Shown piece by piece: positions 1-4,910 of a stretch of DNA of 9,133 bases. The position numbers and the translations under genes are program-made. The stretch spans positions 1-9,133 of the forward strand of contig JAHENP010000104.1 of assembly GCA_018609965.1 (NCBI GenBank). Reading direction: 5' to 3'. Origin of the DNA: Haloferacaceae archaeon. GTDB taxonomy: Archaea > Halobacteriota > Halobacteria > Halobacteriales > Haloferacaceae. The notes beneath the pieces were generated by a model that made no database searches, was not told the DNA's origin, and worked only from the letters and a program-made list of their open reading frames with translations. How positions within the stretch are numbered: the first letter of the stretch is position 1; each line of letters starts with the position of its first letter.

Positions 1-1394
1 CGGAAGCACGGTTCGACTTCAAGAAGGAGGAGAAGTCGGCCTTCGAGAGCGAGAAGGGTCTCGACGAGGAGACGATCCGGCTCATCAGCGAGGACAAAGA
101 CGAGCCGGAGTGGATGCTGGAGCGGCGTCTCCGCGCGCTCGAGCAGTTCCAGGCGATGCCGATGCCGAACGACTGGCCAGAAGCGCCGGACCTGAGTGAG
201 GTCGACGTCGACGAGATCGTCCCGTACATCCGCCCGGACATCGAGGCGCGGGGCGGCGCGGACAACTGGGAGGATCTCCCCGAGGAGATTCAGGACACCT
301 TCGACAAGCTGGGGATTCCGGAGGCGGAGAAGAACGCCCTCTCGGGTGTCGGTGCCCAGTACGAGTCGGAGATCGTCTACCAGAACATGCAGGAACGGTG
401 GGAAGACAAGGGTGTCGTGTTCTGTGACATGGACAAGGCCGTTCAGGAACACGAGGAGATCCTGAAGGAGTACTTCATGACGCAGGCGGTGCCGCCCAGC
501 GACAACAAGTTCGCGGCACTGCACGGCGCGGTGTGGTCCGGCGGCTCGTTCGTTTACGTGCCGGAGGACACCACCGTTGAGATGCCGGTGCAGGCGTACT
601 TCCGGATGAACTCCGAGGGGATGGGCCAGTTCGAGCACACACTCATCGTCGCCGAGGAGAACTCCGAGGTCCACTACATCGAGGGGTGTTCGGCGCCGAA
701 GTACTCGGCGTTCAACCTCCACTGTGGTGGTGTCGAGGTGTTCGTGAAGGAGAACGCACACGTCCAGTACTCCACGGTGCAGAACTGGTCGAAGAACACC
801 TACAACCTGAACACCAAACGCGCAATCGTCGAGGAGGAGGGTCGGATGGAGTGGATCTCCGGCTCGATGGGGTCGAAGGCGACGATGCTGTACCCCTCCT
901 CGATGCTGAAGGGTCGCGGTGCGTCGGACAACCACATCACCATCGCCTTCGCGGGCGAGGGCCAGGACATCGACACCGGTGCGAAGGTGTACCACAACGC
1001 CCCGGACACGAAGTCCACCATCGAGTCGAAGTCGATCTCGAAGGACGGTGGCCGGACGAACTACCGTGGGCTGGTCCACATCGCAGACGGCGCAGAGGGC
1101 TCCTCGACGGCCGTGGAGTGTGACGCGCTGATGTTCGACAACGAGTCGACCTCCGACACGATGCCGTACATGGAGATCAACGAGTCGAAGGTCGACGTGG
1201 CCCACGAGGCGACCGTCGGGAAGATCGGCGACGAGGACGTGTTCTACCTCCAGTCGCGGGGTCTCGACGACGACGACGCAAAGCAGATGATCGTGAGCGG
1301 CTTCATCGAGCCGATCACGGAGGAGTTGCCCATCGAGTACGCGGTCGAACTCAACCGGCTCGTGGAACTGGAGATGGAGGGGAGTCTCGGATAA
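1..1394 (+). CDS. sufB: Fe-S cluster assembly scaffold SufB (5' end cut off by window edge)
   Basis: SufB is the core scaffold of the SUF pathway. With SufC (ATPase) and SufD it forms the cytoplasmic SufBC2D complex that builds Fe-S clusters. The frame is open from base 3 and gives 463 codons to TAA at 1392-1394. The 37 codons before the ATG at 114 (beginning EARFDFKKEEKSAF) look like the normal SufB N-terminus, so 114 is internal and the true start lies a little left of the window, probably only about a dozen codons. Visible are the helical N-terminal part, then the SufBD beta-helix core (VPEDTTVEMPVQAYF from visible residue 186, EGCSAPKYSAFNLH with Cys at 687-689, STVQNW, YRGLVHI), and the conserved end HEATVGKIG / FIEPITEELPIEYAVELNRL. 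The His-Glu pair at 1203-1208 is retained. From memory, the position of the E. coli SufB cluster cysteine near PYVEC is Ile here (PYMEI, 1176-1178), as in the Bacillus-type protein. No intein is present in the visible part. Confidence 0.97.
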   Translation, partial: EARFDFKKEEKSAFESEKGLDEETIRLISEDKDEPEWMLERRLRALEQFQAMPMPNDWPEAPDLSEVDVDEIVPYIRPDIEARGGADNWEDLPEEIQDTFDKLGIPEAEKNALSGVGAQYESEIVYQNMQERWEDKGVVFCDMDKAVQEHEEILKEYFMTQAVPPSDNKFAALHGAVWSGGSFVYVPEDTTVEMPVQAYFRMNSEGMGQFEHTLIVAEENSEVHYIEGCSAPKYSAFNLHCGGVEVFVKENAHVQYSTVQNWSKNTYNLNTKRAIVEEEGRMEWISGSMGSKATMLYPSSMLKGRGASDNHITIAFAGEGQDIDTGAKVYHNAPDTKSTIESKSISKDGGRTNYRGLVHIADGAEGSSTAVECDALMFDNESTSDTMPYMEINESKVDVAHEATVGKIGDEDVFYLQSRGLDDDDAKQMIVSGFIEPITEELPIEYAVELNRLVELEMEGSLG

Positions 1395-1395
1395 T

Positions 1396-2622
1396 ATGGC
1401 CACGAGCACACAGGTCCCGCTGACAATCTCCGAGGCGACCGTCGAGGAGATCTCACAGCGGCGCGGCGAGCCGGACTGGCTCCGCCAGACACGGCTGGAC
1501 GCGTTGGCGGCACTCGACGAGCTCGACCTGCCGGACGTGATCGAGACGCCCGGGCGGCGGTGGACGAACCTCGAAGCGCTCGACTACGAGACGATCGTCG
1601 ATCCCGACACGCAGGTCGACGAGACGGAGCGTGTCAGCCCGGAGGGTGTGGTCGTCACGGACTTCGAGACCGCACTCGACGAACACCCCGAGATCGTCGA
1701 GGAACACCTCGGTTCGATCACGGACCCCGAGACGAACTACCTGACGGCGTTGTCGACAGCGTTGTTCACCACCGGGACGTTCATCTACGTCCCGGAGGGT
1801 GTCGACGCGGAGGACGTGACGATCCGCGCGGAGATGAACAGTCGGTCGTTGTTCTCTCAGACGCTGGTCGTCGCCGAGGAGTCGTCGTCGGTGACGATCC
1901 TCGAACGGATCGAGAACGGGGAGACAGACGGGGCGGCCGTCGACGGGGAGCGTTACTTCAGCAACCTCGTCGAGGTCGCCGCCGGCGAGAACGCCTACGT
2001 CCAGTACGGCTCGTTGCAGGTGTTGGACGAGGACGTGTACAACTTCAGTCTCAAACGCGGGGAGACGGAGACGTACGCCACGATCGACTGGATCGAGGGG
2101 AACATCGGCTCCCGGCTCACGCGTGCAGACATCGAGACCGAGTTGGAGGGTGACGCCGCCGAGTCACAGATCGTCGGCGCGTTCTTCGGCCACGAGGACC
2201 AACACTTCGACATCAACGCCCGGGTGTGGCACCACGGCGAGCACACGACCGCAGACTTGGTGACGCGTGGTGTGCTCGACGACGAGGCCCGCTCGGTGTA
2301 CGAGGGTGTCCAGGACGTTGGTCGCGGTGCGTGGGACACGAACTCCTACCAGCGTGAGAACACGCTGATGTTGAGCGACGACAGCGAGGCGGACGCGTCG
2401 CCGAAGCTGATCATCCACAACCACGACACGGAGGCGTCCCACTCGGCGACCGTCGGCCAGGTCGACCGGGAGGATCTCCTCTACATGACCTCGCGAGCGA
2501 TCGACCCGCGACAGGCTCGCAACATGCTCGTTGAGGGGTTCTTCGTCCCCGTCTTGGAGGAGGTCGCGGTGGACGAACTCCGCGATGACCTGCAGGCGGA
2601 GATCACCGCCCGGCTCGACTGA
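1396..2622 (+). CDS. sufD: Fe-S cluster assembly protein SufD
   Basis: This is the SufB paralogue that completes the SufBC2D scaffold in the cytoplasm, with roles in cluster formation and iron acquisition. The protein has 408 residues, the usual size. It has a helical N-terminal part (about 1-110) and a SufBD beta-helix core (about 125-390). The core mirrors SufB: VPEG at residue 132, MNSRSLFSQTLVVAEESS, QYGSLQV, IDWIEGNIGS, QHFDINARVWHHG near 269, and SHSATVGQVDREDLLYMTSRAI. His349 (2440-2442) matches the functional SufD histidine of the C-x-H motif known in E. coli, but the cysteine two residues before it is Ala347. The C-terminus (ARNMLVEGFFVPVLEEV) is the typical dimer end. The ATG at 1396 follows the sufB stop by one base. 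GGAGG (1376-1380) and GGAG (1381-1384) inside the sufB tail could act as a weak ribosome site, but translational coupling is more likely. The order sufB-sufD supports SufD over a second SufB. Confidence 0.95.
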   Translation: MATSTQVPLTISEATVEEISQRRGEPDWLRQTRLDALAALDELDLPDVIETPGRRWTNLEALDYETIVDPDTQVDETERVSPEGVVVTDFETALDEHPEIVEEHLGSITDPETNYLTALSTALFTTGTFIYVPEGVDAEDVTIRAEMNSRSLFSQTLVVAEESSSVTILERIENGETDGAAVDGERYFSNLVEVAAGENAYVQYGSLQVLDEDVYNFSLKRGETETYATIDWIEGNIGSRLTRADIETELEGDAAESQIVGAFFGHEDQHFDINARVWHHGEHTTADLVTRGVLDDEARSVYEGVQDVGRGAWDTNSYQRENTLMLSDDSEADASPKLIIHNHDTEASHSATVGQVDREDLLYMTSRAIDPRQARNMLVEGFFVPVLEEVAVDELRDDLQAEITARLD

Positions 2623-2670
2623 GTCGGTCGCGGTTTCGCGGTCGGTTCCGCTCGGCAACTTCTTCGACGA

Positions 2671-2690
2671 GTCACGCTGTCCGGAGTGAC
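2671..2690. repeat. Short inverted repeat in the sufD-lipoprotein spacer
   Basis: GTCAC at 2671-2675 and GTGAC at 2686-2690 are exact reverse complements separated by 10 bases that contain the palindrome TCCGGA. The repeat lies 48 bases after the sufD stop and directly before the AAAGCTTTCA stretch proposed as the lipoprotein promoter. It could be an operator for that gene, the hairpin of the suf transcript end, or chance. There is no T-run after it on the plus strand, which argues against a simple terminator. Confidence 0.3.
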
Positions 2691-2700
2691 AAAGCTTTCA
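2689..2700 (+). promoter_or_regulatory. Possible promoter of the lipoprotein gene
   Basis: ACAAAGCTTTCA is the only AT-leaning stretch in the spacer. CTTTCA (2695-2700) is centred about 27 bases before the ATG at 2725, the distance expected of a haloarchaeal TATA box feeding a leaderless transcript. AAAG upstream would serve as the BRE side. The match to a TATA element is poor, so this rests mainly on position. Confidence 0.3.
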
Positions 2701-2724
2701 CCGGCTCCTCGTGTTCGACCCGAT

Positions 2725-3111
2725 ATGCGTCGTCGACTGCTGGCACTGTTCGTCGTCGTCGCGGTCGCGGGGTGTACGATAGCCGCGGGGCCCACCGGAC
2801 CGACCGGACCGCCGGCGTCGCCGACCCCGACAGCGACCCCGGCGACCGGGATCGTCGTCGAGACGTGGGACGTGGTCAACGGGAGCGACGGACAGCTCGT
2901 CGTCCCGGTGACGTTGGCGAACGAGGGTGACGCCGACGGGAGCCGGACAGTGATTCTGGAGGCACGGATCGGCGAGGAGACGGAGACAGTACGGCGAGCG
3001 GTCGCCGTGGCCGCCGGCGAGTCACAGACCGTCGAGATCGAACTCGACGCGACGTTCGAGGCGTTCTTAGACGACGGGTCGTTGAATCTGGAGTTGGCAG
3101 GCGGGGGGTGA
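2725..3111 (+). CDS. Small predicted lipoprotein with Ig-like/CARDB-type domain, function unknown
   Basis: I do not recognise a named family. With ATG 2725 the protein has 128 residues. It begins MRRRLLALFVVVAVAGC: a basic start with consecutive arginines followed by Leu-Leu (compatible with Tat export), a hydrophobic stretch, and a lipobox VAGC whose Cys17 (2773-2775) would carry the lipid. Residues 21-42 are a Gly/Pro/Thr linker with GPTGPTGPP and a PTPTATPATG spacer, usual between a haloarchaeal lipid anchor and its folded domain. The rest (about 43-128) alternates hydrophobic and charged residues (LVVPVTLANEGDADGSRTV, VAVAAGESQTVEIEL). That resembles one small beta-sandwich of the CARDB or FxLYD sort, predicted to lie outside the membrane. 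A GTG at 2686 would add 13 residues ahead of the signal peptide and spoil it, so ATG 2725 is preferred. It probably has its own promoter rather than being part of the suf operon. The role is unknown. Confidence 0.72.
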   Translation: MRRRLLALFVVVAVAGCTIAAGPTGPTGPPASPTPTATPATGIVVETWDVVNGSDGQLVVPVTLANEGDADGSRTVILEARIGEETETVRRAVAVAAGESQTVEIELDATFEAFLDDGSLNLELAGGG

Positions 3112-3141
3112 GCCGGACGGGGGGAGCCCGACAGTGCCGAC

Positions 3142-4539
3142 TCACCGCCGCCGGCGAGCGACACGTTCCTCGGCAGTGTCGTCGGCGACGAGTTCGTAGA
3201 GAACGGCGTGGTCGGACTCGCCGGGGCGGAGCAGCCGACCGAGTCGTTGGGTGAACTCCCGGGGGCTCCCGGAGCCGGACAACACGACACCGACAGACGC
3301 GTCGGGTACGTCGACACCCTCGTCTAAGACGTTCGCGGCAACGATCCGGGAGTAGGTGCCCTCACGGAACCCATCGAGCAGTGCCCGTCGCTCGGCAGCA
3401 CCCGTCTCGGCGGTGATCGCGGGGATCAGAAACCGCTCGGAGATACGGTACACCAGCTCCGTGTGAGCGGTGAAGACGATCACACGGTCCTCACGGTGGC
3501 GGGCGAGGAGCCGCTCCAGTTCGGTGAGCTTCGCGTCCGCGTTCATCATGATCTCACGGGCGCGTTGTTTGGCGAGCAACGCCTCCCGGGCGGCGGGGTC
3601 ACGGCCGGACCGTTTGACCAGTTCCCGGTAGTCGCTCCCGGACTCGAAAGTGATCCCCGCCGAACGGACGTAGTCGACGAACGTCCCCTGCGCGTCCTCG
3701 TACGCCTCGCGTTCACTCGCCGAGAGATCGACCGAGATCCGGCGCACGTCGTAGGCCGCGAGATACTCGCCCGCGAGGTCGTCTACGTCGGCACGGGCGA
3801 CCACTGGCCCGACGAGATCGGTGACCGCCTCGTGGGCGCCGTCCGGCCGTTCGAACGTCGCCGTCAGGCCGAGTCGCACGGGGGCCGCGAGCAGGCGGGC
3901 GGCGTCACGGAACCCCTCGCCGCCGAGGTGGTGTGCCTCGTCGAAGACGGCCAGTCCGAAGTCGCCGCCAACGTCGTCGGCACGGAGGTACGCGGAGTCG
4001 TACGTCGAGACGGTGATCTGTTCCTGGCGTTGCTCCCCGCCGCCGAACTGCCCGACCGGCACGTCGAACGCCGCCCGAAGCTCTCGGCGCCACTGTGTCA
4101 GGAGGTCGACCGTCGGGACGACCACGATGGTCGGCGTCTCACAGGCGGCGATTGCGGCGACACCGATCACGGTTTTCCCGGAGCCGGTCGGGAGCTCCAC
4201 CACGCCCCGGCGGTTCGCGTCCGTCCAATCGGCCAATGCCGCCGTCTGGTACGGCCGGAGATCGTACGGCGACACGAGCGGGTCGGCGAGATCGAACCCG
4301 GCCGTGATCTCGTCGTCGACAGAGATCTCGCCGCGCGAGCCGTCGACAGCGTCGGCGACTGCATCGCGGATCGCGGCGTAGCGGTAGGCGGGGGCCCGGT
4401 AGCCGGGCGCGCGGTCGTCGGCGACGACACCCGGGAGCGTTGTCGGGTCCAACGGTGCGCCCTGCGGGGCGTCGCCGCCGTCGACCGCCAGCCGGACGGT
4501 GCCGTCCGCGAACCAGAGCCGGAGCTGCACGCCTCTCAT
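3142..4539 (-). CDS. Archaeal XPB/Rad25-type DNA repair helicase (SF2)
   Basis: This is a 3'-5' superfamily 2 helicase homologous to eukaryotic XPB (Rad25), which opens DNA around lesions in nucleotide excision repair. With ATG at 4537-4539 it has 465 residues, close to the archaeal XPB size. An N-terminal damage-recognition-like segment (1-90) precedes the first RecA domain. That domain has the Q-like YDLRPYQTAAL (92-102), Walker A PTGSGKT (117-123), VVPTVDLLTQW, DEAH (200-203) and LTAT (225-228). A thumb-like insert (about 270-335) follows. The second RecA domain contains VIVFTAHTELVYRISERF, LDEGVDVPDA and QRLGRLLRPG (431-440). From memory it aligns closely with Archaeoglobus XPB from LGLTAT to the end. 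The residues after motif III read FERPDG, so the XPB 'RED' motif is RPD here (3841-3849). The protein stops directly after ARRRR. An ATG at 4680 would add 47 low-complexity residues and is not favoured; GTG at 4528-4530 is a possible alternative. It is convergent with the lipoprotein gene (30 bases apart), and no Bax1 nuclease gene adjoins it. Confidence 0.93.
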   Translation of the reverse strand: MRGVQLRLWFADGTVRLAVDGGDAPQGAPLDPTTLPGVVADDRAPGYRAPAYRYAAIRDAVADAVDGSRGEISVDDEITAGFDLADPLVSPYDLRPYQTAALADWTDANRRGVVELPTGSGKTVIGVAAIAACETPTIVVVPTVDLLTQWRRELRAAFDVPVGQFGGGEQRQEQITVSTYDSAYLRADDVGGDFGLAVFDEAHHLGGEGFRDAARLLAAPVRLGLTATFERPDGAHEAVTDLVGPVVARADVDDLAGEYLAAYDVRRISVDLSASEREAYEDAQGTFVDYVRSAGITFESGSDYRELVKRSGRDPAAREALLAKQRAREIMMNADAKLTELERLLARHREDRVIVFTAHTELVYRISERFLIPAITAETGAAERRALLDGFREGTYSRIVAANVLDEGVDVPDASVGVVLSGSGSPREFTQRLGRLLRPGESDHAVLYELVADDTAEERVARRRR

Positions 4540-4620
4540 CAGACGACCGAACGGCTTGAGCCCGTCGCCGACGAGAGCGACCGACCACGGTGACGAACAC
4601 GAGACACCGCCCCCGCCGCC

Positions 4621-4636
4621 CGGATAAGAACAATCT
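4621..4636 (-). promoter_or_regulatory. Possible promoter of the XPB helicase gene
   Basis: Read on the minus strand, ATTGTTCTTATCC is the nearest AT-rich, TATA-like stretch upstream of the helicase ATG at 4539. It would place transcription start near 4600 and leave a leader of about 60 bases, long for a haloarchaeal gene. The prediction is weak. If real, it rules out the longer helicase start at 4680. Confidence 0.25.
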
Positions 4637-4818
4637 CGTCGGACGGGCGACAGAACGATCGTCGAAAAACGAGTAGACACGAGACGTATCTTTGCAGAGA
4701 TTCAACTCCAAAAACGCCTGTCGGGCGGCAATCGGGACGGTACACTACCACCTTCCGAAACGGCGTAAACTCTACCGAGCGAGTCTCAACCGTCCGAACT
4801 GCGACCGTCGACGGCGTG

Positions 4819-4836
4819 TGAAAGGTTCATTAAATG
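4819..4836 (+). promoter_or_regulatory. Probable gltB core promoter (BRE and TATA box)
   Basis: TGAAAGGTTCATTAAATG combines a purine-rich BRE-like GAAAGG (4820-4825) with the AT-rich TTCATTAAAT (4826-4835). The stretch stands out from GC-rich surroundings, as archaeal promoters do. Transcription would begin roughly 25 bases on, near 4858, giving a 5' leader of about 40 bases before the ATG at 4899. The gene would therefore not be leaderless, which matters because the leader carries the start-codon hairpin. Confidence 0.55.
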
Positions 4837-4856
4837 GTATTCATACTCGGGGTATC
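4837..4856. promoter_or_regulatory. Cluster of GTAT/ATAC half-sites, candidate operator of gltB
   Basis: GTATTCATAC (4837-4846) has perfect 4-base inverted arms around TC. A third half-site, GTATC (4852-4856), follows after TCGGG, so the middle ATAC can pair with either neighbour. In a wider frame, AATGGTAT (4833-4840) and GTATCATT (4852-4859) form an imperfect dyad. The cluster begins directly at the end of the TATA box and reaches the predicted transcription start, where a bound protein would block polymerase. Lrp-type or other helix-turn-helix regulators are plausible binders; which one is not visible. Confidence 0.4.
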
Positions 4857-4885
4857 ATTTGAGAAGGGTACAAGTCGGCGGCGGA

Positions 4886-4910
4886 CGTGTGTGTCAGTAT
4901 GACAGACACG
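4886..4910 (+). promoter_or_regulatory. 25-base dyad centred on the gltB start codon
   Basis: The outer arms CGTGT (4886-4890) and ACACG (4906-4910) and the inner arms TGTCA (4892-4896) and TGACA (4900-4904) are exact reverse complements. They are separated only by one G-G mismatch (4891/4905) and a 3-base centre GTA (4897-4899). In mRNA this folds into a hairpin of 10 pairs with the A of AUG in the loop and its U and G in the stem. No Shine-Dalgarno sequence lies in the usual window, so the hairpin would directly control access to the start. In DNA the same symmetry would suit a dimeric repressor. The palindrome itself is certain; its function is inferred. Confidence 0.55.

Larger units (their letters stand above)
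4540..4898. other. Divergent intergenic region between XPB helicase and gltB
   Basis: These 359 bases hold no credible gene. The part next to the helicase (4540-4640) is GC-rich. The middle (4660-4760) is more AT-rich, with two AAAAACG stretches (4664-4670 and 4710-4716). The palindrome CCGTCGACGG lies at about 4806-4815. The last 80 bases carry the gltB promoter, half-site cluster and start-codon dyad listed separately. The small open frames that cross the region are arginine- or serine-rich and lack a start signal. No tRNA-like or other recognisable RNA fold was seen, though a small non-coding RNA between 4680 and 4800 cannot be excluded. Confidence 0.7.

Noticed and set aside
114..116. ATG at 114 as the start of sufB
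   Set aside because: The frame is open from base 3, and the 37 upstream codons read as the standard acidic/lysine SufB N-terminus, so the gene begins before the window.
2629..2640. CGCG-GTTT-CGCG hairpin after sufD as a terminator
   Set aside because: It has only four base pairs, and no T-run follows; too weak to call in DNA of this composition.
2686..2724. GTG 2686 start for the lipoprotein
   Set aside because: It would place 13 residues before the signal peptide and overlap the inverted repeat and promoter candidate. ATG 2725 gives a textbook lipoprotein signal.
2481..3317. 278-residue Ser/Thr/Pro-rich open frame on the minus strand across sufD, the lipoprotein and the helicase end
   Set aside because: It overlaps three better-supported genes, has low-complexity composition and no recognisable domain.
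3463..4593. 376-residue open frame on the plus strand opposite the helicase
   Set aside because: It mirrors the helicase gene. The protein is Arg/Val/Asp-rich without motifs, and such shadows are expected in GC-rich DNA. The opposite strand carries a full set of SF2 motifs.
4540..4680. 47-residue N-terminal extension of the helicase from ATG 4680
   Set aside because: The extension is low-complexity (a Gly run, Ser/Pro-rich), not XPB-like, and covers the only promoter-like element. The protein starting at 4539 already has family length.
4539..4751. 70-residue minus-strand open frame in the intergenic region
   Set aside because: It has no promoter, ribosome site or recognisable content, and it is one of several random open frames in GC-rich spacer DNA.
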